64,000 nt of DNA from Henricia sp. BOLD:AAB3569 (lineage: Eukaryota > Echinodermata > Asteroidea > Spinulosida > Echinasteridae), in the NCBI GenBank assembly GCA_037783545.1, contig JBBELK010000534.1, positions 744,001 through 808,000 on the forward strand, read 5' to 3'. The notes beneath the pieces were generated by a model. That model saw nothing but the letters and a program-made list of their open reading frames with translations. It made no database searches and was not told the DNA's origin. The translations under genes and the position numbers were made by a program. Below, in pieces: positions 35,001 through 50,000 of the stretch (the first letter of the stretch is position 1; the number at the start of each line of letters is the position of its first letter).

Positions 35001-38000
35001 CCAGGGGCATTGTGGCCAAAAGTACCGAGAAAAGAGGACAACGTTGATGTCGTTGAAAGTTCGAGCCCCGACTGCCGTCAACAGCAGCTTGACAAGACAG
35101 TGCGTGTCTAAGTGCATTGTGTTTTTGGAGAAAAAAAACCCCAAAAAACAAACAAACAAAAATCATACCAAACTAAATCATACCTTGACGATCCATGTGG
35201 TTCCCAAGGCCCCAAACACACCCAACAGAAATAAGCCTGTAAGTTAACACGAGGGAAAAGAAAACTTCCTAAGTTATTTTACAGTGCAATAATGTTTTGC
35301 CTTGAATAGATTGCAACAAAAGTGTTACATTTAAAAACTAAACTCCTCAAAAAAAGTTCGGAAAGTCAAGTTTGACTGACGATTTCTCACTTGTTGCAAA
35401 ATAATTTTCCTTGAATTTTATATCATTGGAAAGCCCTATTATTCCTCTTTACGATGATGTGTCATTGAGCAAATGTTATGATTAAGCAATTGGGGGATGT
35501 GCAGCACAGCTGAATACAGGGGCGGGTGTAAAGTAAAATATGTCACAAAATGCATTGCTATTGTCAAAAAGTGCATTGACACATTCCCATCCTCCAAGCA
35601 AACGGGGAATGCACTGCATGACAATAGCAGTGAATTCTGTGACATTTCACTTTGCACGCACCCCTGTATTCCGCTATACTGCACATCCCCCAATTAATTA
35701 ATCATAACAAATGACACATCACTGTAAAGAGGAATAACAGGGCTTTCCAATGATACCAAATTCAAGGGAAATGATTTAGTAACAAGAGGGAAATCGTCAG
35801 TCAAACTTGACTTTCCGAACTTTTTTTGAGGAGTTTATGTAAGTACTGTGTCTGATCACCGCATATTTTTTCTTGGCCTTATGTGATTGTAAATTGACGT
35901 CTGTTGCCACACTTGTGTAATACAGAGAAAGCTGGCAATACTTAGCTCCGTTTTTCTCAACACACAAATTGATACATTAAAGGCGTCAGCAATGCACGCG
36001 CACCAAAGTCATGCTACGAAATATGCAGCTCTATGTCTTTGCTATGGAGCTGTGTATTTCGTGGCACGAACTTGGCGCGCGTGCATTGCTGACGAGCCTG
36101 TGCCTTTAACAAAACAAAAACTGTTTTGTTTATTTAACGTAATTTCTTCCGCCTGCCTACCTTACAATTCTGGTTGCGGCAAACCATGCAGTTACAACCG
36201 CCATTTTTCTCGATGGTCACATGACATTTTGGACATTCCTTTGTGTTTGCTGATATCCAGTTGGATGTTTCGCTGTCGTCGTCACATTTTTTTATCCATT
36301 TCCTCAACCACTAAAAATAAAGCATAGCAATGGAGTCGAACAGTATTCTTAATATTGATTTCTCAGTTTAGTAATCTCAGTTAGTAAAAAGCACAAACCA
36401 AGACGGAAATTTGGACGAAAAACTGGAACAGTAATTTGTGATGCAATCAAAGATGAATTGTCCGTGCGTTTTGAGTGTGGCACCTCAATTTATTTATTTT
36501 TAAAATTTTTTTAATTGATATTTTTCTAGAAACATAAAAGTTATTCGCTTTCAAATGAAACATCAACGAAAAAAAATCGACCAATGTTTAGTTATTAAGC
36601 AATTACTTTCAACAACTCACGACAAAGCGCAGAAACGGCCGCATAAAAACGGCATTTTTCACAGGGTAGCCGATGTCTAAAATACAAAGTAAATACTTTA
36701 AAAATTTGTTTAGAGGGAAAAAAACCCCAAAAAACAAAACATTGAATTTGCTCAGAACCACAGACAATATAACTTTAAGGCCATTGTGTAACTCAAATAT
36801 TTCAAAATATATACACAACACAAAATGTGGTAGGGGGACTACCCCTACTGCCCCTTACTACTTACCTTGCATTTGACAGGGTCATGCCAGTTTTCACCGC
36901 AGACAAAACTAAAACAGATAAAAAGTAAAGGACTTATTAAAATTACACTTTGTTAACACTAGACTCTGCTACATGTAGTGTCACAACAGGAGGCCTCTAA
37001 TTTCAATACTTTAAACCAAACACAGATTAAGAGAAAAACTGTATGGTCCTCATCTTGATTTGAGCTTGAGACCTCTGGCATAGCGAGCAGATGCTTATTA
37101 AAGGGACACACCGGCTTACTGTTTACATAATGTAGCGATCTAGCATCCTTGACAATCATTTTTCGATGGTCGTTGTGAAAAAAAATATCAAAATGTCACG
37201 TAATTAACTAGAAATGTTTAAAATTAACAAAAGAGACAAATGTTGGGCTGTACGCTTTACATAATGTATCATGTATTTATAAATAAAGGTGGCGTTCGAT
37301 ATGGGTCGACACGTGTTTAACCTCGTTTCCCTTTTTCCCAGAATCTGGTTCCGATAAATCACGTGACCTTGATTTTTTTAAAAATGCCCAAAAACAGCCA
37401 AATGTGGTGGTTTTTTTTCAGGTTCTCTTCAGTCTATTTGAAAAAGACTTCCAGAATCATGTATGGGTCTATTTCGAGCCCAAAATAGCCCAACAAAGCC
37501 GGTATATGCCCTTTAAAAGCTTATTTACAATGAATCAGCAAAAAAAAAGGAAACTTTTGTTTCACTACGTTTCATTCTATGGTAAAAAATCGGCATCAAC
37601 TCACCAGCATATGTGGCCACACTTGCACGTGACCGGCCTGACCTCTAGGAGGCTGGCTCGAAATGCATTGGGGCAGTCGGGTGCGGGGCACCAACGCATG
37701 AGACGATTGCACTCTACAAAGCTGTTGGTGATTAGGTGCTGGTATTTTAACTTGACTTTGCCATCTTTGACTAATTTCCTGCAATCGCAACAAAAATTAA
37801 CAAAAATATCAATAATAGCTACTTCAGTATAGACGATGTGCTTTTTTGTTTATATCTAAATTGCCCTTTGTTGAAAATTTGTTGTCGTTATGCATGCAAA
37901 GGTCACAAAATTGAAAGACGATTTGCCATGCGAACTCATTCCTAAATGTAAAACATTATACGTGCGCACAACGCCAGGCATGTTTTGGTTTGTTGTGACG

Positions 38001-41000
38001 TCAGAGGGCACATAGCCTATTGACCCCCTTCGAACACATGCAAATACGCCATTTTGGGAGTCAAATAATGATGAGTCATTGTGGAAGCGATGTGCGTGCG
38101 CGCTGTGTGTCTCTCTGGTGGGCGTAACGCGGTTTAATTCACCAATGGGAGCCTTAACATTGCGCGTTACGCATGCTATGGACACACACAATGCGCACGC
38201 ACATTGCTTCCACAACGACGCGGCATTATTTGACTCCCAAAATGATGTCATTGGCACGAGCTCAATAGGCTTGGGCGACTCCAGCATTTTCGGAGTTGAG
38301 TCCAATTCCATAAGAGAATCACGACTCCATTCGGAATCGATTCCATTTTTCACGGGAAAAGATTAAATATACATAGCGTGTTAAGTATTGACGGTACTAT
38401 ATATTGTGCAGACAACGACCTAATTATTGGCACCGAACGGCACTAAATGTCCATGAAATGATGCTGGCTTGTGTGTCACACATACGTTTCTGATAATGTG
38501 GAAATTATCAGAGGCTGAAACCCTTGCAGAAATAGAGTGTTTTGGCTTCAGAACAGAGCCTTTGCACGGCGGCCATGACAGGGGACAGTCACAGTGTCAC
38601 TGCGCGCCAAGCACGAGTAGGTACTTTGTAGATCTATTGTCACATCATTTAAATATGAAAACCTGCCCCCTGTCATGGCCGCCAGTGGAAAAGCTCTATG
38701 GCCTGGTAATTTCTGTAATTGGCAAGTTATCACTGGGAATCGAATTTCTAGATGAAACGGATTCGATTCCCAATAGGCAATTTATGGTAAGTAAGGTAAG
38801 TAGTTTACAAGCCAATATTGGCTCATATGGCCGGTACTCCTCCCCGGTTTCCGTGACATGGAGTGACTAGGACCAATGCTACGTGTACTCCTCCTGGATG
38901 GGATGCCAGTCCATCGCAGGTCTACCCCCAGCAACTAGTTGTGTTTCCCCAACCGTATTTGCCGGTACCCATTTATACACCTGGGTGGAGAGAGACAATA
39001 TGGAGTGAAGTGTCTTGCCCAAAGACACAACGCTGTGCAATGGCCAGGTTTCGGACCATGGACCTCTCGACCGAAAGTTCGACACGCTATCCACTAGACC
39101 ACCACGTCTCCATGGCAAAATGCCTTGTCCAAAACCCCCAAATTTAACCATGGTCCCGAGTGTGATACTAAGGGCGGGTGAAAAATGTACGTACGTCATC
39201 TCTGGTCGGTCAGTTTTGGGTCCGTTGATGCATTTTTAATGTAAACTGTCTCAAAGATCAGCTTTATTTACGTACGTCGAGTAGAAAAATTAACATATCT
39301 GAACATTTCATATGCAAATGGCGGATGACGGAAGAGTTGATCTGAGATCAAAATACATCCACCACAGGATGATTTTATAATATGGCTTGTTGGAAAAAAT
39401 CCTGTGGTGGATGTATTCTTTGCTTTCAAATGTGTGGCTGAACCTAGGCGGCTAGATCGCTGAACTAGCTTTGTCAGCATAAGGCACAGATGTTTTTGTT
39501 CAGCTATGATGACACATTTTACTCACATTACGGTGGAGTCATCTACTAGGATGTCACAACTGTGTGCTGCACAAGAAATCGTCTGCAATCAAAAAATAAA
39601 TACACATTTAAAGGCACATCATTGGTAATCTCGAAAATCAGAAATGTTCACAGATTAACGCCTAACTTACACAATATAAACATGATGACCGTAGAAAACT
39701 TCTCCGAAAAAGGTTTTGTCTGAAGTGCTATAGTCTTTGAGAAATGAGTAAAACAATTAGTTTTCGTCTCATGAGACGAAAATTCAATTAGCCCCAAAAC
39801 CATTTCGCCCAAGTGCCATTTCGCCCCAAACCACTTCGCCCGAGTGCCATTTCGCCCCAAATTACTTCGTCCAAACACTACATCGCCCAAATGCCACTTC
39901 GCCCCAAAACCACTTCGTGCACAGGCCGTGGTACAGGGCGCAATGGTTCAGGGTGAAGTGGTTTTGGGGCGAAATGACTGCAAACCCTGTTCTTTTCAGA
40001 ACCATCTTCAAAAGAAATATTCACATGATGCTATCGCAAAATATTTGCACAATTTACCTGCAAATGACAGGCCTGAAATTTAACACCGCCATTTGTCAAT
40101 TTTTAGGAATCCAAAACCGAAAGTTGAAAATTATGGATTACAAGCTACTGATTTGCATTACACTTATATGCCACTGCCAAGCTGTACTGTGTGGACCAGG
40201 AACCAGTGTAAGCAGCTAGACAGTGCGCAAGTCAACAGTGCGCACTTCGCCTAAATGCCACTTCCGCAAGGTCACGCTTACTTTGGGCAAAATAGCATGT
40301 CTTGGAAAACGTTCTACTATATAGGTGCGTACCTGCCCCATTCCTTCCTCCATGATTTTGGTGGTTAGGTATTCCGTCCAGCATTCCATGCAGAACCTGT
40401 GTCCACATTCCAAGCCTGTCATCATCTACACGGTAGAAATGAAAATGCACAACATGTACATGTAACATATACATGTAAAGGCACATGTTAAAACTGATTA
40501 CTGCTACGTATACAGTACATGCATGTACAAGTTTATACGTATGTTCAAAAGATTTAAAATTTACAGAACAAAATGTCAGTAACGTTATACCATAAAAAAT
40601 GGGAAAAATTAAAAGTCAGGGATATGTGCCTTATTATACACAGAGATATTCACCGCGCAATTATATGTGTTTTGACTAAAATACAGGGCATAAGAACCAA
40701 TTTTGTAACAAAAAAGGAATCTTGAAACAAGTCAGCGCACACATACGAAGTGTCATGGCGCCGGGCGACTAGACTCGCACAAGTCTGCTTCAAGACAATA
40801 CTGAGTCAGTCAACAGAAGACGCCCTTTCTGTGCTTGATGTGCGAGAAAAGAAAAAGGATAACAAATATAAACGCGCCAAGAAATCTGGATTAGGGCTAC
40901 ATCTTAGATGAAAAGAACCACAATGGCATACAGATGCACATTATATGGTTAGTTAAAGCCAAAATTATGCTGCGATTTTGCCGCATATTTTCATCAATAT

Positions 41001-44000
41001 TTTGCCTTCTCGCACCACCCACTCCCCCCTCTTCATCGAAAGTTATGGGTGTGTCTTACATGTATGCGTGGGTGTGTCTTACATGTATGCGTGCGTGTGT
41101 ATTTGCCTCCAATCGTGGACCTTCATAGCAATAAACACATTCAAACCGTGGACCCTCAACGAACGTGGACCGTCCACGGTTGTAAAACTGTGGTTCTCAA
41201 ACCTATACAGGTTTGAGAACCAAACCTACATAGGTTTGAGAACTAGTAATTGGTTCTCAAACCTATATAGGTTTGAGAACCAATTCTCAAACCTATATAG
41301 GTTTGAGAACCAATTAAAATTATTATTGGTTCTCAAACCTATATAGGTTTGAGAACCATTTACGTTTAAATTTCATCTCTCTAGCTTTAGGTAAAATTAA
41401 GTTGGGTGTCATTAAAAAAATTCTTCCCTACAGTATAAGGTAAAATCGAGTTAGGTGTCATTAAACAAATTCTTCCCTACAGTGAGGTCCACGATTGCCA
41501 GCGAATACAAGTATGTGTGAGTGTGCCTTATACACAAATTTATTTGAATGCACGACAAGGGACTCACATTGCTTAGCACACTCTTGCAGCAGATATCACA
41601 ACATTCTAAGACAGGGCCAGAAGATCTTGTTGCCACCTGGATGAAATAATAAAACAACATGGTCATGATGAAAGTTGGGCAAAGGGACTCTCAGATCGGA
41701 GCTTTGGTCTTTCGAGTGTTTCTGGCTGGGTGCTGTCATGTGCCCAGGCACTATAGCCCTGAAAACCATTCTGGTGATGGGAAAGCTCCCAAATACCAAG
41801 AAAAACCGCATTTCAACTAGGAAAAAAAATGGGATTTTTTTAGGTCTACATGTAACCTCTCCCTCAAATAATACAACTTGATGATTCAGACTGCAGAATC
41901 CTGAAATCTAGGCAGTAGTCTACAAGCAAACAAAATTTTAGCTCCCTCCCAGTTACATGTAGGTACGGTAAGAAGTTATGGGGCTTCAATAATGCAACAA
42001 ACTGCACTGAGCAATTCACATTTGTCAAAAAGGGTCAGCCTGCAAAAAATGTTAAAGATAATGAGCTAAAACTTGGGATTCCTTGGTTTAGTAAACTTTT
42101 TAACAAAGTTTCAGCAAAATCTGAGGTTTCATGTACGAGATACCGTATCTCAATATTGGCCGTTTTGACACAAAATTACCCAATTACCGTGAAATGGCCT
42201 TTTACTGGGAGATTGTATACATACCCTAGGTGGATGCCTGGCTTGTGTCTTCTTGAAGGGACTATCGACGTGGGCCTCGCTAAATAGTTTGTCTTGGTCC
42301 TCGCTGTAGAATCGCTCCATTAACTTTACTTTGTCCCATTTGAAATGGTTCAGTAAAATTCTGGTGACTGTGGCTGGGATCTGACAAGAGAAGAAGACAC
42401 ATGCAGTCATTATATACAAAATGTAGTGAGTTTTTGCATGAAAATAGGAGCCAAAGTGTGACATTTTTATGAATTTGTGGAAAACAATTTTTTTTCCAGG
42501 AATAATTGTTTTCCCCACTAACAGCACCTCCGATATAATACTTAGGCCAAACAAAATAAATGGTGCGTTTACGGTAACAGCCTAAACAAAATCCAGGTAG
42601 GTAGGTAGGAAAATAATTTTATTTTGTCATTTTTTTTACACTTCAGTTAATGCATTTGCGTGTTGTTTTGCAATGTTTGAAACCCACTATTAACACTATT
42701 AAACATGTAAAAGTGTAGAAAATTTAATGTTCGTTGGAATTTATTGCAAATAGTGCTCATTTAAAATGATCAACTTGAAAATTGGCAATAACAAGTTTGA
42801 GGTCGGCAATTTGGCCTCAAAAATTCCAGGTAGGTCGGGTTACAGTAAACACACCATTTATTTTGTTTGGCCTTATCCAGTTTACAGTCTCAAATTTTTG
42901 ACATAATTAAATTATATTTATTGGTTTTTTTTGCCATTATTAATTAATTTCTTCTTTTTTTTTTAACAGTGGAAAGTACTCCAATTCCATGATAATAATT
43001 TAATTAAGAAAGTATAGAAAAAATTGTGTAAAAAACAAATTATTTTTTTGCTTGAAAAAAAACAGCTGTTAGAGAACCCTGCATTTTCATCATGTTTTGG
43101 GTAAGATCAATAGATACACGTAAAGGTATTGTTTGATTCTCGAGGAAAATATATATGTATGCTGAAGCCTTTAATTATTCAAAATCAACTTCAAAGTGTC
43201 AGGAGTCAAGTAGTCAGGAGGGCACCTTGTCCTACATGTATTTTCCTGAGATGACCTAGGTCAAATTTTGTGGTGCAGAATCTTTTTATAAAATGGATTA
43301 CCAGCAAAAATTGTATGTCAAATTGTATTTTATAGAAACATTACATAAGTACTATACACATCACAAATGATTTTGGCCAGTAAGCAAATTTTGCAATATA
43401 AAGCAAAGACATTCTGCGCTAAGCAAATTTTTGTGCTTTGCACTGCCATGAAATTGGCCTCTGTACCTGTACCAGTAGGTACTGTGTACAGTACATACAT
43501 ACAGTATGTCAGTTGTGTATGTGTATACATGTACATGTACTAACGTAATGACCTTATAAGGCAATACACATGTACTGACATAATACAGTGCGTGAACTGT
43601 GATGGGTGAGAAAGTGCATGGTACATGTACATGTATATGTATACATGTATGTATACTGTACCTGTAAGGGCCGATACCTGTCATGTTGTGTCAGTCAGAC
43701 CATGGACTACCTCCATGGTCAGACTTACCATTTCATAAATGGAAAATCATCATTGCTAAAGAATACATTGTAAATTATAGACATTAAAAAAACCCTACCG
43801 GTATAATTTTCACTGGTTACTCTGGGTTAATGGATGCATGTGTTCGGATTTGATTCTCTTTTCTGGGAATTTTAACGAGATGGTTGCAAAATATTGTTCA
43901 CACACGTCTGTACTTTCATGATTTACAGGATCGACAGACTAAAATATTGTAAAAACAGATGACTCGGACAAATGACTGTGCAAACATTTATACGATATCA

Positions 44001-47000
44001 TTAATTTGAGCAGACAAGCAGGGCTTGAATTTCGGTAAAAAAACCAATGGACCACCGGTCTAGTACCACAAAAACCATTTACAAGACCGAAAATATTTTT
44101 ACTGGACCAAACTCAAAATAAGACAAAGCACAATTTCCTGGAATGTCCATTTCCCACGTTTTTCAAACTGCCGGGCGGCCTCAAGTTTCTCTTTTGCAGA
44201 CCGCTTAGGTGGCTCTTTGGGTTTAGATACAACTTCTAAAAATCGCCACATTTTAGTACAAACTTACGTGCACGTGTAGTCAAAATTCCCGTGCATGCCG
44301 TGGGGTTTGGTTGAAACCCGGAGTAACCCGGAAGTAGAATTTTTTATGACCGTGTAGAACATGCTATAACCTACCTCCGGCTTGTTATTTTAATACAACG
44401 TAGCTCCTGAGCTACTGTCAATGCACCAACTACACGTTAGCAAAACAAATCTACCTCCGGGGACCTTTGGGTACCTCCGACCACCTCCGACGGGTTTTAT
44501 AAATTTCCCATGCCGTGTCCAACGACAACATGACATCCGACATGTCTGAAGCACGACCAGCAGTGTGTTATTCCGACTCTGATACGTCACACTATGAATA
44601 ATAATATCGTCTACCACGTGTATTATTTTGTGCATGTACCGTGCCAATGAAAATAAACATGTATTATTCATATATGACGTACTGTATTCCGGCGTTGCAA
44701 AACAGTGCATCAAACCTTAACGTGACTGGTACTTTGGACTGGGAACCAACCAGGCTAGGCGAAGCGGAGATGACTAGCATGCACGCGCATGGTACGCCGG
44801 TCGACATAGTCGATCATCCCGTACATGTACCGTCCGCGTTGCGTTGAGCCCGGTGCACTGGGCTCCGAGTCCACGCGGACGGTACGGAATGATCGGAGTG
44901 CAATTTCACGCGCACATGCCGCATGGTTTTACAGTAATGATGGTGCGACATGGGACTTGAGTGTGAGTTGTTTATTTCACAAAAAACCACATGTCTTTTT
45001 GTTTCACTGTCCAAGAAATAAATCACTAGACAGCCGGTCTAGTCGGTCATAAAGACCACTAGACCGGCGCTTAAAATACTAGACTCGGTCCAGCGGGTAT
45101 TTCGAGCCCTGACAAGGTAAACTTTGAAACACTACGCGTTTGTGGCTTTTTTGGCATGACTTTTTGTTCAGATAGAGAGCTCCTTTAAAGACCTTATACA
45201 TGTAGAAGATGATCTGTTTTTGAGCGATTCTGGGAATAAAACCATTATAAATCAAAAGAAAGACATCAACAAACTTATCCGAAGAAATTTCAGCTCTGTC
45301 AAATGTACCACATGAAAATCCATATGCATTTTACCGGTCTTGGCTGGGTGTTTCAAACATTCGTTCTCAGTCAGTCGCGTACAACTACTCTGTGGCTCAC
45401 ATCATGCACTCTGTGGCGCGCGTCATACTGCGTGTGCGCACGACCCACGCGATGCATTAAAAATGCATCACGTTGGAACAGCATACACGCAGTACACAGC
45501 GCCCATTTCGGAACGCCCAGATGAGATCCATCTTCATGGACTATTTTCTGGTAAAATTATATCATCCTGGGCGGAAACATTTCATTGGATAGTTGCTACC
45601 AGTTCTAGCTTTACTTTGATTAAGGTTTTCCCTGTCAACTCGTTAATTAACTTTTGGGGTCATTGCAAATGATACAGTGGGCCTTTAAACAGCTCCATTA
45701 AAGGTTTAGTGAAGTGAAAATTATCAACCATTTGTTTTTATTTACGAATCAGAAGATCAAAGTGTTGCAAACAAAGGGGCAAACTGAAATTTGTTTTCAT
45801 TTCAGAAAGAAGTGACCTTTTCTCTACTTCAAAATTTTCTTGACAGACGAGGGCGCTGTTTATTGCTAGTCATGGAGGACACCCACAGTTGAAAAACAAA
45901 GAAAGAACATTACATTTCAAACAGTAACAGTAGCCCACTGATCCATTTCTGACCCAAACAAACTTGTTGGGATTGTTGCAAATGACATACTAAATAAACT
46001 CAGTAAACTGTTACAGATCACAACACCAAGAAGTCACTGAAAATGACAAACTTTTGTACACAAGTCAATGGAGATTTCCTTAGTTGTCCTAAGATGACAT
46101 CACGGATTTGCTCATGAATATGGAAATTCTCATTAGCATAAAAATAGAAAACTTGCAATTACACCAAAACGGAACAATCAAATTTTCTGCAATTGACCGA
46201 AATGTGTAAAACACACCCTCTACTAACTATTAATATTTAATAAAAACCCTATTTCACACGTCCTTTAAATCAGGTTCTGGTATGGGCACAGTTTTAGCTT
46301 TGCCCTTTTTAAGCTCATCCCTATCCAGTGTTGTGCCAAATAGCTAGGATTCCTTCTTGGTACGGCCACTAGTCCAGCTTAAATGCTGTACAGAGAGAAT
46401 ATGATTACAGTGCAGTGTCATATAGCCTTAAAGACGCAGGTTTATCAATGCGCGACAGACAAATTCGTGCCACGAATTTCACCACGCCACCATACTAATT
46501 GCCCTTGCAGCCACTCTTACGGTCCCAGAGGGTGTAGGGCCATGGTGCAGGCTAATAGCCTCGTCCATTCTGCAAATAGAATGTGTATCTTTTCGAAATC
46601 AAAGAGAGCAAGTCACTCGAAGAACGAGCACAATAAAAAACTAGAAACAAAACACAATTCAAACTGCAATTGTAGTAAGCTACTGCAGTTTCCACCCCTA
46701 GGTTTGCTAGGTTTTTCATGGCTTACAACGATTGATTCGACGATGATTCGACGAAGAGTTTTCCTGATGTGAACGCACGCCTCTTCATTCAACGATAATT
46801 ACAATCGCTTCATTCGATGAAGAAATCGCTTTATTCGATGAAGCAAATTTGTAATGAGAACGTTCCCTTCGTTTGACGAAGCAATTTGGCAGGCCTTGTT
46901 GCACAAGTGCATTGTGTGTCAAGCACCCAGCAAGCGTTGTTTTTGACGCGCCACTGGAAAACCACACAATGCGCGTCTAGACGCGCAATGCGGATGTACG

Positions 47001-50000
47001 ACGTCCCAAAGCTTATAATGTGTATGGTACCGCTCTTCATTCGATCTTCGTTCCATCTTCATTAAGTGTGAACGCACGCTTCATTAACTAACAATGATTA
47101 ACTAATCTTCGTCGAACGAAGCGATTTGTCATCAAGTTGAGGGAAAATATAATATTTTGTGTACAGTATGATTTTCAGGTGTTTACCTAGTGTGACATCA
47201 TAACCATGCTCATGAATATGCAGACTTGTATTATTAGCATAAAAACCAAAACCTTGATGTCAACCCCCAAGACAACTTCCAAATAAGGTTTTTATGACTA
47301 ACTGATTGGAGTATGGTACCAGTAGTTGCACAGCATTTATTCCATTATCAACAATACTATTTCAGGGACCCCTTAAAAAAACTGAAGTTAATTTTCTACT
47401 AGAATCCACTTTGCAATGCACAGTACATGTACATGTTTATGTACATGTACATGTATGTCACGAGTGTAAAAAAATACCCCCCTTTAAAAAATGTAATCGA
47501 CTGGCTTCGATATTCGCCAGTCCCTCCCCTTTTTCCCATTTAAGGCAATGTCTTTATTATTTAAATTAGTCACGTGTTAATTCCCTACGTCATCGGAACG
47601 ATAGCGCGTTGTCGGATCATTCAGCTTGTAACCGAAGACGAGAGCTGACGTTCCGTACTGTCTTTCTTGTATTTTTCACAGGTAATTACTTTATATTTTC
47701 TTCTTTCGTTTATACAACTTGAAAATATAGACATTGTGATTAATATAGACTGTTTTATTTACATTACATTTACGAATCTTTCCTATTTTTTTCGCATCAT
47801 TGTGTCAAAGCACCCAGACGTTCCCGTGTATGTCGTAGTCAATCCCGACACAGGAAAGGAACGTACTCTTCATCGAAACTTACTTACCCCATGTATGTTC
47901 TTTCCTGTCGGCGAAGACGTACTTCAAGAAGATGACACCGACGAAATCACTATACCCGCCTCACTTCCCGAAGATGATGATAAAGTCGACAAAGATACGA
48001 GTGACCAGGCACTATACCGAAACGAGGATACACCGACTGACGACTCCGATGAAGACTGTCTGGCATTTATCCCAGTTCGACGAGATGTTTATCGGGCTGG
48101 GTCAGATAACCAGCCAGTTTTTTCTGATCAACACGCGCCAAGTTTAAAGGACGCGGAACCTTCATTAGAAGAACCTTCAGTAATTCCATCTGTCGACAGA
48201 ATTGTATTATTCAGCCAGGCGCCAGTTAGTAATACAATAATTTGGAGTCCTTAAAGTAATGTTTCACAACATTATTTTATGCATGATTACCTCTAGGAGA
48301 GGGTCACTCCGAATAAAAAATTACCGACCTGGAGAGGGGTGGGCGCCGCCAGGTTTGATAGGTTGGACCGCTAGGTTCGACCGCCCAAGACACACCATAC
48401 ATGATGATGACGACTACAGTTCAACCCATACCGGCTCGGTCGTCGCCCGGGTCAACAAGGACCGCGCCTACCGTTGGCCACCAGGACGGAGGTGAAAAAT
48501 GTACTACTGGAAATTTTCGCAAATTCCACAAAGTCCGCACTAGAGACAACCTAGTAGTGGGAATCTGGAATGTCAGAACACTAACTGCTGATGGGAAACT
48601 CGAAGAGTTGGCCCACGAAATGGCTCAATACCGCTGGAATATTTTAGGGATCAGTGAACTGCGCTGGAAAGGCTTTGGCGAAACATCAACCGATGCAGGC
48701 CATAAGCTCTATTTCAGCGGGAGGGATGACGTACATCAACATGGTGTCGGATTCCTTGTCCACAAAGACATCCTGGATACTGTCATGGGCTGTCGACCTG
48801 TCTCAAGCAGACTCATCACTATCCGTCTGAAAGCAACCCCATTCAACATCACCATCATTCAGGCCTATGCCCCAACTTCCACCTATGAGGACAGTGTGGT
48901 AGAGGACTTCTATGACCAACTACAATCGGTCATAGATCAAGTACCCAGGAAGGATATCATCATAGTGCAAGGGGACTGGAACGCAAAGGTGGGAGAAGAT
49001 GCCTACACAAACTGGAAGGGCACGTGCGGTCCATACTGTAACGCGGAGACAAATGAAAGAGGCTTTATAGGCTCCTGGAGTTTTCCCGATTTAACAACCT
49101 GTTGCTGGCAAACACACTTGGCCCCCACAAGGCTTCCAGACGATGGACCTGGCACAGCCCCAGTGGAGAGCACCACAACCAGATTGATTACATCCTGACC
49201 CAGAAGCGATTCCAATCAAGTGTTAACATCGGCAGGACACGCAGCTTCCCCCGAGCTGACATTGGGAGCGACCACGATCTCGTCCTGATGTCTTTCCGCC
49301 TACGCTTGAAGAAGATCAAAAGCCCCAAATACACCAGAATGAAGTTCGACCTGGACAAACTGCAAGACCCTGTGGTGGCACGTAATTTCAAAGCAGCAAT
49401 AGGAGGGAGGTTTGCACCGCTGCTCATCCTTAGGGATGACGAAACTAGTGTCAACACCTTAACTGCCACGTTTAACACAGTTGTCACAGAAACAGCCAAA
49501 GAGTTTCTTGGCAAACTCCGCCCGAAGAAAAAACCTTGGGTCACCAATGAACTGCTTGACTTGTGTGACAAGCGAAGAGCCCTGAAGAAGACCAAGAACT
49601 CTCCTGAAGGAGCTACCGCATACCGACACATCAACAGGAACATCAGGAAAGGCATGCAGTCAGCAAAACAGAATTGGATAGAGGAGAAATGCCAAGAAAT
49701 TGAGAAGAGCCTGAGGAACAACAACACCAAGAAGGCCTACCAAACTGTTAAAGAGCTGACAAACACAAAACGGACCAAAGTCTCAACAATTCAGAGCAAG
49801 ACCGGTGAATGCCTAACGGAACAACAGAAGATCTTGGTCAGGTGGACAGAATACTGCTCCGAGCTCTACAACCACACGGCCAGCGGAGACCCAACTGTCC
49901 TGGCATGCGCCCGCAACCCGCGGAGCAAGGAGAGATACTACCTATTCTCCGGGAAGAAGTTGAGGCAGCTGTGAAATCCCTGAAAAAAGGGAAATCAGCC

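Noticed and set aside
47667-47796. N-terminal part of the 47,667-48,254 frame as protein
   Set aside because: It lies in the LTR, which recurs at 51,643 outside any gene; only the part after 47,797 resembles pol.
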